The notes: generated by a model from the letters alone, not told the origin. Shown: positions 46,676 through 60,595, counted from the first letter of the stretch. The stretch: DNA of 64,000 bases from Carnegiea gigantea (GCA_029747015.1 JAKOGI010000449.1:432001-496000); one strand, 5' to 3'. Program-made: numbers and translations.

Positions 46676-47770
46676 GATTTTCCCTCAACTCCTTTGGGTT
46701 GAAGTCCCATGACATTAACCTTGCATGCCCTTTACTATTTTTGGGTTTGAAAACCAACAATATACTATGTATTCTTCTCTTCTTGCATGTGTAGTAGTTG
46801 TTGAATATCTTTGGGAGAACATCGAAGCAATGAGTACCTGTCCTATACCTCATGAGCTCATTGAAGATCTCAACATACTCATTACAAGATAGCTCAAACT
46901 CATCATACTCAAAAGTGGTGTCACTTATGGCTTGATCACCCTTATAAGAGCTTTTTATGGCTTGATCACCCTTGTAAGAGCTTTCTCCCAACACCATTTT
47001 GGTGGACAAAGTGATGGGATTTTTTTGGGATTTTATCCTCAAGCTCTTAGTGAGCTACAAGGGGTAAGGTGTCACTTCTTCACTTGTGTTTAGCTTCACC
47101 ATTATTAAGGCAATTCGATGCTTGCTCTTACTAATAGCACGCTCTTCCCGTGTTTCACTCTTGTGGGAGTTTTTCTTGCTTCCCTTCCTCGGTTTAGCTT
47201 TATGAGGTTCGGGTGGAGGTAAAGGGGCCAATATGAGGCTTTTATCATTATGCTTGAGTGTATAGGTGTTAGCATGTCCATCATAGACCACATAGTTCTC
47301 AAACAACCAAGGCTTACCAAGTAACAAGTGACGTACATCCATAGGAAGGATGTCACACAATACTTCACCACAATATTGACCAATCAAGAATGAAATAAGA
47401 GCCTACCTCGAAGTGGTTCATTGCTTGGTCCTAACCATTAAAGAGTATATAGAGTAGGATGCCCCTTGGTGGGAATTTGAAACTTGTGAATGAGTGTATT
47501 GGAGGCCACATTTGTGCAACTTCCACCATCTATAATTAAACCACAGACCTTGCCTCCAATGGTACACCTTGAGTTAAAGATTTACTCCATTTGGCTATCT
47601 TCATGAGAAACCTTTGTGGTACGTAGGGACCTTTTGATCAACAACATTTCTCCAACATCGGGGGCCAACAAGATAGAACCATCATTTTTATCATCTTCTC
47701 ACTTGATTCTTCCCTCAATAGCTTGAATCTCTTCTACGTCTTTGATGGTAAGTACATTTCTATTGGGACA
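46668..47770 (-). pseudogene. Aspartic protease region and C-terminal tail of the gag-protease element
   Basis: Near 47545-47510 the minus strand reads KVCGLIIDGGSCTNVASNTL, the protease active site with D-G-G, common in this plant gypsy group. The 47387-47055 frame adds the substrate-binding half (DILPMDVRHLLLGKPWLFEN, then VVYDGHANTYTL). The following frame (47042-46668) contains a duplicated YKGDQAIKS unit (30-bp tandem repeat near 46925-46984). It ends HARLMSWDFNPKELRENPL at the polypurine tract. Reverse transcriptase and integrase should lie between the protease and this tail but are absent. Confidence 0.78.
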
Positions 47771-48550
47771 GTCAGCTTAAAAATGCTCAAAACTATGACA
47801 CCTAAAACATTTCTTTCCTTACAACCTCTTGGGAGGCTCACTGGCGAATCCCTTACCCTTATCAAGAGCTTTGACTTAAGGAGGTGGGTTTTCAACTTGA
47901 ATGTTATTAGAAGGGGTTTTAGTAAGAGGGGTTTGAAAGGACTTTCTTCCTTTAAGTTGCTTCTCAACTTTGATAGCTAAGTGACATACATCATCAAATG
48001 ATAAGTTAGGTTGTAATTCCACCTTGCTAGCAATGCTAGCAGATAACCCTTTGATGAATCTAACAATCTTGAATTTAGGTTCTTCTTTCAAGCCAATCCA
48101 CATTTGGAGTTGTTCAAACTCTCTAATGTACTCGTCTACCTTTAGGTTCTCTTAGTTGAGAGAGGTGATCTTGAGGTAGTATTTGTAAGAAGGAGGTAGA
48201 TATCTCTTTCCATTGTGCTTCTTGAGCTTGTACCAAGTCTTGATTTTGGATTTAGCTTCTCTAGCCCTACTCTTGTTTAAATGTTCATACCATAATGAAG
48301 CATACCCCTTCATCTTAAGAATGGCCAACTTAAAGGCCTTTTCATCATTGTAATCTTTATGTTCAAAGATTTTTTCAAAGACTTGAACCCAATCAAGATA
48401 GTTCTCCGGGTTAAGATTGCCATCAAATTTCGGTGCCTTAACTTTGAGATCCGAAAGATAATCCTCTTGATGTCTTAATATCTTGTCTTCCTTCCTCACC
48501 ATCAAAGTCTTTATGGGAGGAAGATTATTTAATGTCAATAGGGCAAGCAT
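47771..48550 (-). pseudogene. Gag of the gag-protease element, with zinc knuckle
   Basis: The frame 48550-48152 reads VKAPKFDGNLNPENYLDWVQ, VFEKIFEHKDYNDEKAFKLA and MKGYASLWYEHLNKSRA, the Ty3/gypsy gag core. It continues at 48103-47876 with FIKGLSASIASKVELQPNLS and a basic linker. A CX2CX4HX4C knuckle (CFRCHSFEHF, a stop codon, ADC) lies near 47815-47775. Two stops break it. The start at 48550 follows the usual position before the core. Confidence 0.85.
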
Positions 48551-49190
48551 TGTAGCCTCATCGGTAAGGGTTTCGTGAAGTGGATTCCCATACTTATGTA
48601 ATCTCTTAAGTAGGCTTCCTCATTTGCTCTTGAAGCTCTACAAAGGCCCAACCTATCTCATGGGCTTACTCAAGAGGTATGTTCGAGGGGCGAGAAGGAT
48701 TGCTCTCACTGGTCATGGTTGATAAAAAGATGAAAGGAGGAAAAAAACGGGGAAAGCAGGGGAGGCACCGGTGTGCTGAAAAAGCACAAGCAGGAAACAG
48801 TGAAAAAGGAGGGGGCACAGGGGGTTGTGCTAGATCTCTGGAACAGGATTTAAACATACAAGAAAGGGGCACGGTCATGCCAGGCAGTATGGGGTGGCCG
48901 TGCCAAATCTCCGGGTCATTAAATTTTCAAAGTGCAGGATTTTGGCACGGGGGTGCCAAATAGCACAAGGTGGCATTGCCAAATTCCTAGTTTCATGTTT
49001 TTGGCCTTTTCGTAGAGTTTTAGGGATGTGTTTAGGTTGGGGTTTATGTCTAAGCTATAATTAGGATTCTTTGTGGACTAGGTAAAGAAGAAGAACTAAT
49101 GACAAAATAGTCCAAAAATGGGCAAACTTTAAGCAATTCCAACACAAGGATGGTTGAAATGGATGCTTACCAAGAGATAGGATCATTGTA
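48551..49190 (-). other. Leader of the gag-protease element, with ggcacg palindromic motifs
   Basis: No gag-like frame is seen in this stretch. It contains several ggcacggtcatgcc / ggccgtgcc-type motifs at about 48867-48975, like those of the solo LTR at 45163-45390. The plus-strand frame 48679-48963 and the minus-strand frame 48878-48666 are not supported by any motif. Confidence 0.5.
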
Positions 49191-49201
49191 CTCTAATACC
49201 A
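49191..49201 (-). promoter_or_regulatory. Primer-binding site of the gag-protease element
   Basis: Minus strand TGGTATTAGAG, three bases inside the LTR end ATGCATCA. It matches the start of the usual tRNA-Met site TGGTATCAGAGC with one change. Confidence 0.75.
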
Positions 49202-49603
49202 AAATGATGCATAGTGAATTTCATTTGTCCAAATAAAGGAATAGAAGGCATGTAGGTGAGTCCAATGGATGTTGAAGACCAATCTCTCCAAACAAGAACC
49301 AAGAAAGAGAGAGAATTCCAAAATAAGAAACCTCTAATGTAGTAGATTCAATACTTGTAATAGGTAGCAAGTAGATAGATCAACCCACCCTCTAACACTC
49401 TAAAGTCTTAGCACCAAGGATTAGATTAAAGGGAAAACTCAAATCACCACCCTCTAAAAGAGATAAATAATTTGAGATTTTGAGGAAAACTAAGCTTCAA
49501 GCTCTCATATCATTCATCAAATCTGATTTTACATAGAGGTAATTGGGTCCACAAGTACTCAATGAGAGGGGAAATTAGCTGTACATTAGTGGGGCAAGTG
49601 GCC

Positions 49604-52600
49604 TGTATTAATCTGACCCTAACCCATATTTATATATTTAAATTATATTTATTTATTTAATTAATCATATTTATTCATTTAATTTATCATGCTTATGAAT
49701 TTAATTACTTATAGTTATTCGTTTAACCAAATCATGTTTATTAATTCAATTACACTCAATTTATAAATATACCGAATTACCTTATGTCATCTAAATTTTT
49801 CACTTTTATTTATCGTATTTAATCATCTCGATTAGAGGATATTTCATTTGGGTCCCATTTTGTAATTCAAATTTCATTGATTGTTAATTCAAGTTTTGTC
49901 GATTAATTAAATATCGGGTGAACTGATTATGGTTTAAAAAAATAATTATTATCATTATTATTATTGTTATTATTTTTATTATTATTATTGTTATTATTAT
50001 TTTTATAACATTACAAAAATTTAATTTTGACTTACGCAAAAATATTATCATTACGAAGCATTTTATGCCTGGATCCAATTTTTTTTGGCCCAATTTGAAG
50101 CCCACCAAGTTTGCTCATTAACCCAACTAATTACCATGATTAAACTTAACCATGGTTAGCTAAATATTAGATAAAATTTCAGTCAAGTGTTTGATAAGTC
50201 AAAAATTCACAAGCAAAACTCCAAACCCATTTTCTCTCTCCTGTCTCTTTCAAGCTTAAAGTGAGGAAAGCCTTCACTTGATCTTGATTTATTTTGATTT
50301 TGAGTTTGTTCTAGTTATGATTATTGTTTATATGATCAAAATAAGTGTTATTATGCAATTGTTATTGAGTTTAGTGTTGTCTAAAGTTGTGGGTGATAAA
50401 TTGAAAGTTTGATCAAATGAGTTGAATAATAAAATTTGAATGCAAGCTTACTTGTTTCATTTGTTGTGATTTTGATATGGTTATATATATAATGCCTTAA
50501 ATAATATTTTTATATCTGATTGTGGTGATTTGGAATGATTTCAAGTGAGGATTTATGTGAAAAAGAAAAAGAAAACTAAAACAGGGAAGGCTGAAAATTT
50601 CAAAAAAATAGGGGAGAATTCTGAATTAAACTGGTAATGATCAGCCTATGGAAAAATTATGATTTTGGGTGAGTAGATAGTTCCGTGTGTTATCTTTTAG
50701 ATGGCTATTGAATTGCCTTAATTCGAGATCTGTGAAAAACGTTATGGTCGTTTTATTACAACTGTGCAGAATGGGACCAAAATTGACACACTTGTATACT
50801 AGCCCCATTTTGGAAATCCTATTGTGGGAATCATATTTTATACTGTGAATGAAAGTTTTTTGGGACTTTTTCATATTTTCATATTGGGATTTTAGGTCTC
50901 CATTTGAGGTCAAGGCTCAAAGTTATGAATTTTTGAAGTGAACTAACCTGCTTTGGTGCAAAGTAGGCTGTTATTGCAATTTCTGTGCAGCCTATACTTG
51001 GAGGAAAATTCTAAAAATTTTACTGTAGATTTCTCATATTATTTTTGAATTTTCTATAAGATTTCATGAATTTTGGTTGAGTATTTTGAGTTTGGTGATT
51101 TTTAAAAGCATTTTGAGTAATTATGTAAAGAGCAATAATAAAGATTGAGTGAGATTGATCATGCACTCATTTTGTGCATTTTGGCCTAAGTAAGGTCATT
51201 TAAGGGGTAAATAAATATTCATGGACTTTCATGGAGCTTTTAGCTTGATTAATAAGAAAGAAGAAGACAAGTATACAATTTGGGAGCTTGGTTATGAGCT
51301 TTGAATCATTTATGGATTTGTCAAAGAAAATACCAAGTTTAGTGAGCTTAATAGCTTCTATTGAGTTCAATAATTCATTTGGGGTGGAATTCTATATCTA
51401 ATGGATTTAAGAATGAAACATGAGAAATGGGGAGAGTTGTGACTCAAAAATCATATTTATCAGACCAAGTTATTACAGTTTATGCTATTTTGAACCCAGA
51501 CATATCTCTCTTGACCTCAAATCTTTATTACTTACTTACTTCATAATGTATCAAATATACTTATTAAGCCAATCTAGCGTCCTGTCTGCTATCTTGAACC
51601 AAGTTATACATCAGCCAGCCTTAAACCCGTGTCAGCAACCTATTTTAGAAAAGGCCACAACCACTCTTTCTATTATTACCATCAAGGCCTTTTCCTTTAT
51701 AATCTCATTTATCTCATTGTGGGCTATTTTACTTTTATTTACTTTATATTGGATTTAATTACTTTCATTAATTCAGTTTTGAAGTTATATTAAAATACCC
51801 ACATTATGTATACCATTTAATTACTCAATTTCTGTTATACATACTTTTTTTTACTCAATTATGCGAGTAAGGATTATTTACTGACTACACATACCTATAA
51901 TGACATTTATGAAATAGAGTCGAGGCCTAGTTATCATTCCCTATTATGCATAAGTGTTATCAAGTCAAAACATATTTATCAAGTCAGATGATATTTTTAA
52001 AGACTCAATATACGTCCATTGCCTGTAGCTTCAGAAAACAGAACATATTTATCAAGTTATAACTCTTAATGAGTTTATCAATGAATCAGTTTATACAGTG
52101 ATTTTCCATTTAACTTGTGATCCCGTCAGTTATCATCTATAGGGCGTCAGCCCACCATTTACTCATGCGGCTTCAAGCCAACTTTTGATCGGATTGGCAG
52201 GTTGTACACCTATGTATAGATCATATCATTATGAGAGGTTCACATCCAGATAATAATGAGCAATTCAGTTTCATATTACTTTCATTTTCATTGTTATTGC
52301 AAACTAAATTAATTGCAAAAGCGGGTACCCATCAACAGTTTTTTTAATGCTCATTTTACAATATAGGAATGTATGCATGGAGTTTTTGCTCACATTTTCG
52401 AATTGTTTCCACTTTTACATTTTGGGTGATGAAGTATCACATGTTTCTCCATTTAGCAAGCCCTTTTTTGTAGTCATTAGATGCTCATAATGGATTCAGC
52501 ATAGTATGGATGTTGGGATTGACCTTAGGGTCAACTTAGGTCTATGCTTAGTATACTTGTGTAGTGTGAATGGAGTTAGCAAATGGTATGATTGAGTCAA

Positions 52601-52801
52601 TTGCATTGAAGTTGAACTATTATGAACTTTGATCTTGGAATATTTCAGTTTAATAGATATTGTGATTTGAACATGAGTTACAAGATCAAATGGTTTCAGT
52701 GAGCCTTGTTCTTATCAGGACGGTGGTAGCACCTTCTATCATTAAATCTTCTGCTGCAGTTTTCCCATAAGTCATATCATTAGCATTTTAGGGGCGTTAC
52801 A
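49604..52801 (+). repeat. 5' LTR (3198 bp)
   Basis: Collinear with 57341-60595 throughout, with scattered substitutions and indels that by eye suggest an old insertion. It contains an imperfect ATT-rich microsatellite near 49941-50004. Its open frames (such as 49884-50108 and 51420-51758) are chance. Confidence 0.93.
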
Positions 52802-52805
52802 AATT

Positions 52806-52817
52806 TGGTATCAGAGC
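52806..52817 (+). promoter_or_regulatory. Primer-binding site
   Basis: TGGTATCAGAGC, a perfect match to the standard plant tRNA-Met site, four bases after the LTR end GTTACA. Confidence 0.95.
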
Positions 52818-55800
52818 TAAGGTTTTAAGGGCCACTGTGATCTATAAAGTGTTTATGAGTTAGCTATCAAGGTTTGTATGAGTTATATTAGACTAGTTAA
52901 ATGAGCTATTGATTATACGTTCATATGTATGGACATATATGGAGGAACCATTTCCATTTTGGTGACTCAATCATTTGGTAATATCCTGAGATTCAAGCGT
53001 TAGTAAAGCGGAGTGTGGAACCATTTGGGTGACTTGTTAATGAAGCATGCTCTCATTTATCTAGGAGTTGTATTGTATGTTTCATTTCTCTCATTTGTTT
53101 AAATTTTTCCAATCGTGCACTCTGGGTGTATGATCCGTTGAGTTATGAACTTCGACGTGTGGCTGTTGAGCTATTGAATTGCTTCTCTCCATTTCAGGTA
53201 TCTATTGTAAGGCTTTAAGCCTGGGTTTTAGTCAGTTTTTAGATGGAACTCTATCCCTTTTAGCCTAGGATTTGAGAGTCTTATTGAGGTGTGGTAATAT
53301 ATGGTTGAAACCCAATGTGGGGATGTCATTTACAACTTTTTAAGGGATTAATATAGTGTCGAGTTAGATGTAAACCTCTAAATGAAGAAATGCCTTGTGG
53401 GGTAATATCTTTAAGGTGAACCAGTATGAGATGAATACTACAATAAGTGCTTATGTATAGTGATAATAATTAGTAGCTTAAGGTGCACTACTTGGCATTA
53501 TATGTGTGGTACAAATAAGATTAAGCTGCCATCTATAGGAATCATCTGGTCTTGACACTAAGACCTTACCTCATCAATGCTTCCATTACTTCCTGTCATT
53601 GACTTATCTCTGCCCTAGTTACCTTGAATTGTTTAGAGGTATCATTTCTTTGCCACTAACAATCTCTTGATTTGTAATGGAGTGTTTATGAAAAATCTCA
53701 TATGTGCTCTGTGGGGAGTCCTTTAAACATATCTGAGCAGCCTTTCTTGTGGACGATTCAAACCTTGACAATCATAATAGTTCAATTCTCCGTTTCCATA
53801 ATAGAGCCTATAATGACCCCCAGTATGCGTTACTGTATGATTTGCAATTCTTCCTAGGTATATTTGACCCATTCTACTTACAGTTCAGTCATTACTATGT
53901 TCATATTTTTACTGTCACCTACTTTAACTCCCTGCTTCTATTTAGCTACTATTCATTTATTGCTTGCAAAGCCTTTGGTTGCTTCAGACCCAATCATTGA
54001 TTGCCCTTTCAGCAATTAAATAGATCCATATTGTTCGTGTTTCTATAGCACCGTAATGTCATGTTGGCATAGTACTTTATGGCTGTGACTGTATGTCATT
54101 ACTCATGATATTTTGGTAATCCTTTCTTCACTAGTACAGCCTATCTTGTTAATGATAAACAACAATTTGTACTATTTCCATCTGCCAGCAGTTTTGAAGT
54201 TTATATGCCTACCCAAGACTTTCATTTACTAAAGAATGTGTTATTGATGGATGCCATCATATTCAGTTATAAGACTGACTCCTTCATCTTGATAAATTAG
54301 CCTTTCGAACACCAAATGAATAAAATTTTCCTTCTGGTGGTGTTGACCCTCATCTTCATCATTTTACTCATATATGGGCACCATATGACTTTTCAAATGC
54401 CCCTTTGGTATTCTGTTGGATTTCTTCACCTTCAATACTTAATACTCCCTCTCAACTTCATAACGTCGTTCATTTACTTTATTATCATGACCATCATGAA
54501 TAAACTGCATGCCTTGTATATGCAGGTCATTTATATGTCTTATCTCTTTCATTATGATTCTTCATCCTTTCATTCATTCAGCTTATGAATCGGTCCTTTA
54601 TAACCAATAGAGAAACATCTTTGTAAGAGTTCATAATGTGATTGCACCTCTTTATACTTTAGATCGTACCTATGTCTGTTAAATTTACTGAGACCAGTAA
54701 GTAGTTGAATGTGTTATCTTTTATAAATATGCGTCTATTAGTATTGTTGGAAACATATTCATTGGGCAATAAATCTAGTTTGATTGGTAGACCTTGTTGT
54801 CATTATGGGGATAAACTGACTGTTTACTTATAGAAGACGACTTGTAAAGATCTTAAGGTTAGCTTGAGAAATGAGAAAAGACTAGACGTGTGTTTCTATG
54901 GACCGAGGGAAGAAAAATACTATTTCTGCCCTAATTTCGCTGTGCAAGCAAGAGAGTTATCGTGTCAGTAATGCATTGAATATTAGTGATATCCCAACCA
55001 CACTCGGTATGTACATATCCATAATTACAGCTTGCGAATTTAGAGATGGTTCATCTGAGGACTTTCAGGACTGTTTTCCCCTAAGAAACATTGATTTTTA
55101 GATCAACCTATTCTAGGTGCTCAATCCATTTTTAGAGCCTCTATCACATGACCCCCGGCAGAGTTCAAGGAACTAAAGATTTAGTAAGATGAGTTGTTAC
55201 AGAAGGGAGTTATTTGACCAAGTGTGTCATTGTTGGAAACCCTAGTTTTATATGTGTGAAGAAGGAAGGCAGAACCCTATGGTTGTGTATTGCATATAGA
55301 GAGTTGAACAATATCGTTATCAAAAACAAGTGTCATATACCTTGAATAAATGATTTATGTGATTAATTGTCAACAACAGAAGTCTTTTCCGGGAATGATT
55401 TGAGGTCTGAATATCACACCTAAACCATGCAACCACAGTTTATCTTTTGCAAGAATGCCCTTTTATAATAATTCTTAAAATTGTTTGCTTATCTCATCTT
55501 CAAAACTTAATACTATCCAATATTGTTTAATCTCCCTTGCATTTCAATGCGATATTTCCTGTTAGCATGATCTCCTATATCTTTGCAAACCCATTGCTAA
55601 ATATGCAATACATTTTTTGTTCAACCTTATATGGTTGTCAACGTTCCGGTGCTCTCGACCTTCACCATCTTTGTTTTATGATCATGAGTTATAGTTCATT
55701 CCGTTGAGAGCTGATTCACACATCTACCATACCTCTCATTTATTCATAATGATAAGCTCGTATAACTTGTTCTGAATTCATAATGTAATTCAACTCTCAT

Positions 55801-57327
55801 TGGTGTGCGTGATTGCGATTATCATAATCCCCTTACTCTCTTTATTTTGAACTTTAACTCCCACATATATATCTTACGTTCTGATAAATAAACTTCTGCA
55901 TTCTTTATTTAATCTTATTATTGTACTCGAATTGACTTCATATGAGTAAAGGTATGTTCCTATTGTACTTGCTCAATCTATTTATATCTATCCATTGGCA
56001 CTTTGCTCGTCCAATCCATTTATCTATCCATTATACTTTGCTTGTCCAATCTATTTGTCTATCTATTGTACTTTGCTTATGTAATCTATTTATCTATTTA
56101 TTGCACATTGCTTGTCCCATCTATCTATTGCAGTCATCTTGCTATTTGCAGCTCTAAAGTCACCCAGTTGAAGCTCAGTTGCTTGTCATTTTGTTTCCAA
56201 TTTATCAGTTAAACCCCAGTATAACCATGCCATCTTTCTCATTGGTTGATTATTTATTGAACCCTTTATGATCCATATTTATAAACCACACTTCTTGCGG
56301 CATTATATTTCAGAATTCATAATACACTTATGGTTATCTTTATTCTAACCACCCCATGATAATTTCTCCGTTATTAGCCTTTTCTAGTCTCACTGTTCAT
56401 TTCTTTTGTATGCAATGATTCGCTTGGCTAAGAATATCATCACTCTCATCTGTAACCATGGTCATCACATTTCCCATTATCAAATGGGTGCAGATTCTTG
56501 AGTAGTCTGATGAGGGGAGATCACATCGCCCATTATCGACCGGGAGCAGATCCTTGAGTCCTCTGATGAGGGGAGATCATGTGATGCATTAGGAATATCA
56601 GATGAGGACATTTTGGTAAGGGTATAATCCCAAGCACTGTCTAATTATATTGGAATGAGTGAGAAGAAACATTAAGTATAAGGTCAGAGCCAACCCAAGC
56701 AAGCATTAAGAGGGAAAATTCAAGTACATATCGAGGTGATACAAGGTTGACAGAAGAGTTTGTGGCAAAACAAAGAAATAACCAAAGTCTCAGAAAGGTT
56801 GTGAAGTATTTCAAAGGGCTTTTCTAGTCAAGGTTGTAAGAGACCGACTATCCAAGGACAATTAAGAACTAGTTACATAGGGCCTTATGATTCATTGAAA
56901 GGTTAAATCCTGTAGCTTGTTGACTACACCTACCTGTTGAACCCGAACACATATATAACGTGTTTGATAGCTCGTAATAGTATCAGAGCACTTATCAGGA
57001 TATACAACAGTTTTCATTAGTGGACAAGGTGTTGAACCAGTAGTGAGCACCTCCTCACTAGTAACAAGGTTCTTTTCTTTCAAAGAGAATATCAATTTTG
57101 AATCAAAGTAATTGAGCTCATTGAGGCTATTTTGTGAGAAGTATCCGGATCTACTACTGAAACATGGGATTAAGCAGTTATACAATATGTAGACACCCTT
57201 AGTTGGAGTACATTGGGCAAATTATACCTCTTAAGAGGGAAGCAATGGGAACCAATGGCCCATGTGTTTTTAAAGTAGCATTGCATACATTTAGCAAGCA
57301 TCATAAGTTTCGAGGACGAAACTCTTT
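52818..57327 (+). pseudogene. Decayed interior; RT remnant at about 54640-55450
   Basis: Most of this 4.5 kb is not recognisable as coding. A remnant of protease-RT is visible on the plus strand: 55035-55100 (GSSEDFQDCFPLRNIDF), then PPAEFKELK near 55160, CIAYRELNNIV near 55290 and EVFSGNDLRSEYH near 55380. This is the order of the start of a gypsy RT. No catalytic FxDD box, RNase H or integrase was found. Gag is not identifiable. The element is either very old or was already defective. Confidence 0.65.
56464..56577 (+). repeat. 57-bp tandem duplication
   Basis: The unit beginning tcacattt/tcacatcg (tcacatNNcccattatc) occurs at 56464 and 56521 with about 85% identity. Each copy ends ctctgatgaggggaga or a close variant. 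Confidence 0.85.
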
Positions 57328-57340
57328 AAGAGGGGAAGAC
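57328..57340 (+). promoter_or_regulatory. Polypurine tract
   Basis: AAGAGGGGAAGAC directly before the 3' LTR start TGTAATAAC. Confidence 0.9.
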
Positions 57341-57703
57341 TGTAATAACTTGACCCTAACCGATATTTATTTATTTAAATCATACTTATTTATTTAATTA
57401 ATCAGGTTTATTCATTTAATTTATCATGTTTATGAATTTAATTACTCATAGTTATTTGTTTAACCAAATCATGTTAATTAATTCAATTACACTCAATTTA
57501 TATATTTATCGAATCACCTTATGTCATTTAAATTTTTCGCTTTTATTTATCGTATTTAATCATCCTAGTTGGAGGATATTTCATTTAGGTCCCATTTTGC
57601 AATTCAAGTTTCATTTATTGTTAATTCAAGTTTTGTTGATTAATTAAATATCGGATGAATCGATAGTAGGCCTCGATAATTATGGTTTAAGAAATAATTA
57701 TTA

Positions 57704-57744
<41 letters not shown>

Positions 57745-60595
57745 GTTATTGTTATTGTTATTATTGTTATTATTATTATTGTTATTGTTATTTTTATAAC
57801 ATTACAAAAAGTTAATTTTGAGTTACACAAAAACATTATCGTTACAAAGCGTTTTATTCTCAGATCCAATTTTTTGGGCCCAATTTGAAGCCCAACAAGT
57901 TTGTTTATTAACCTAACTAATTGTCACGATTAAGCTTAACCATGGTTAGCTAAATAGTCACTTTTCTAGATAAAATTTCAGCCAAGTGTTTGATAAGTCA
58001 AAAATTCACAACCAAAACTCCAAACTCATTTTCTCTCCCCTTTCCCTTTCAAGCTTAAAGTGAGGTAAGCCTTGACTTGATCTTGATTTATTTTTGATTT
58101 TGAGGTTGTTCTAATTTTGATTATTGTTTATATGATCAAAGTAAGTGTTATTATGCAATTTTTATTGAGTTTAGTGATGTCTAAAGTTGTGGGTGATGAA
58201 TTGGAAGTTTGATCAAATGAGTTGAATCATAAAAGTTGAATGCAAGCTTGCTTGTTTCATTTGTTGTGATTTTGATATGGGTTATGTATATGACGCCTCA
58301 AATAATCCTTTTATATTTGATTGTGGTAATTTGGAATGATTTCAAGCAAGGATTTATGTGAAAAAGGAAGAGAAAACTAAAATAGTGAAGGCTGAAAATT
58401 TTAGAAAAACATGACAGACTTCGGGATTAAACTGGTAATGATCGGCTTATAGGAAAATTATGATTTTTAGTAGGTAAGTAGTTCAGTGTGTTAAATGGCT
58501 TTTGGATCGCCTTAATCCGAGGCCTGTGGAAAAAATTATGGTCATTTTATCAAAACTGTGCAGAATGGGACCAAAACTGACACACTTGGGTTCTAACCCC
58601 TTTTTGGAAACCCTATTGTGGGAATCGTATTTTATGTTGTGAATGAAAGTTTTTTATGACTTCTTAATCTTTCCATATTGGGATTTTAGGTCACCATCTG
58701 AGGCCAAGCCTGAAAGTTATGAATTTTTGAAGTGAACTAACCTGCTTTTGTGCAAATTGGTCTGTTATTGCAGGTTTTGTGCAGCGTATACTTAGAGAAA
58801 AATTCTGAAAATTTTACTGTAGATTGTCCGTATTATTTTCAAATTTTTCATAAGATTTCATGAATTGTGGTTGAGTGTTTTGAGTTTGATGATTTTTGGA
58901 ATCATTTTGAGTAATTGTGTAAAGAGCAATAATAAAAATTGAGTGAGATTGATCATGCACTTATTTTGTGTATTTTGGGCCAAGTAAGGTCATTTAAGGG
59001 GCAAATAAATATTCATAGACTTTCATAGAGCTTTTAGCTTGATTAATGAGAAAGAAGAAGACAAGTATACAACTTGGGAGCTTATTTATGAGTTCTGAAT
59101 CATTTATGGATTTTTCAAAGAAAATACCAAGTTTAGTAGGCTTAATAGCTTCTATTGAGTTCAATGATGTATTTGGGGTGGAATTCTATATCTAATGGAT
59201 TTAAGAATGAAATATAAGAAGTGGGGAGAGTTATAAGTCAGAAACCATATTTATCAGACCAAGTTATTGTAGTTTATGCTATTTTGAACCCAGATATATC
59301 TCTCTTGTCCTCAAACCTTTATTACTTACTCACTTCAGAATGCATCAAATGTATTTATCAAGCCAATCTAGTGTACTAGCTGTTATCTTGGACCAAGTTA
59401 TACATCAACAAGCCTTAAATCCATATCAGCAACCTATTTCAGAAAAGGCCACAACCACTCCCTCTATTATTACCATCAAGGCCTTTCCCTTTATAATCTC
59501 ATTTATCTCATTGTGGACTATTTTACTTTCATTTGCTTTATATTGGATTTAATTACTTTCATCAATTCAGTTTAGAAGTTATATTAAAATACACACGTTA
59601 TGTACACCATTTAATTATTCAATTTCTTTTACACATACTTTTGCTTACTCAATTATGTGAGTAAGGATCATTTTACTGACTACACATATTTATTATGACA
59701 TTTATAAAACAGAGTCGAGGCCTAGTTATTATTCCCTATTATGCATAAGTGTTATCAAGTCAGAACATATTTATCAAGTCAGATGATATTTTTAAAGACT
59801 CAAGGTACGTCCATTGCCTGTATCTTCAGAAAGCAGAACATGTTTAGCAAGTTACAACTCTTAATGAGTTTATCCATGAATCAGTTTATACAGTGATTTG
59901 CCATTTAACTTGGGACCCCGTCCGTTATCATCTATAGGGCGTCAGTCCATCATTTACCCATACAGCTTTAGGCCAACTTTTGATCGGATTGGCAAGTGTA
60001 CACCCATGTATAGATCATATCATTGCAAGGGGTTCACGTCTAGATAATAATGAGCAATTCAATTTCATATTACTTTCATTTTCATTGTTATTGTGAACCA
60101 AATGAATTACAAAAGCGGGTACCCATCAACAGTTTTTCTATGCTCATTTTACAATACAGGAATATATGTACTGAGTTTTTGCTCACATTTTTGAATTGTT
60201 TTCATATTTTCCATTTTAGGTGATGAAGTATCACATGTTTTTCCATTTAGCAATCCCTTTTTCGAAGTCATCTGATGCTCACAGTGGATTCAGCATAGCG
60301 TGAATGTTGGGATCGACCTCTAGGTCATCTTGGGTCTATGCTTTATATACTTGCGTAGTGCGAGTGGAGTTAGCAAATGGTATGATTAAGTCGATTGTGT
60401 TGAAGTTGAACTATTATGGACTTTGGTCTTGGAATTTTTCAGTTTGATAGATATTGTGATTTGAACATGGGTCGCAAGATCAAATGGTTTCAATGAGCCT
60501 TGTCCTTATCAGGACGGCGGTAGCGCCTTTCATCATTAAATCTTCCGCTGCAGTTTTTCCGTAAATTATATTATTAGCATTTTAGAGGCGTTACA
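57341..60595 (+). repeat. 3' LTR (3255 bp)
   Basis: Collinear with the 5' LTR. The ATT-rich microsatellite near 57695-57795 is longer and more regular here than in the partner, which accounts for part of the 57-bp length difference. Confidence 0.93.

Larger units (their letters stand above)
49604..60595 (+). mobile_element. LTR retrotransposon with 3.2 kb LTRs (Tekay-like), interior decayed
   Basis: It begins TGTATTAATCTGACCC and ends GAGGCGTTACA. TGGCC (49599-49603) and TGATC (60596-60600) are the two aged copies of the target TGGTC seen intact at the unoccupied sister site. LTRs are 49604-52801 and 57341-60595. PBS at 52806 and PPT at 57328 give the plus orientation. The 4.5 kb interior keeps only traces of pol near 54640-55450. 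Long LTRs and the tttcgaggacgaaactcttt phrase before the PPT fit the Tekay/Del clade. Confidence 0.92.

Noticed and set aside
48679..48963. Plus-strand 94-codon frame
   Set aside because: It overlaps the leader and ggcacg motifs of the minus-strand element and shows no domain.
54316..56212. Hydrophobic plus-strand frames resembling membrane proteins
   Set aside because: T-rich decayed interior of the 11 kb retroelement; hydrophobicity follows from base composition.
57687..57869. Ile/Thr-rich minus-strand frame
   Set aside because: Translation of the ATT microsatellite in the LTR.
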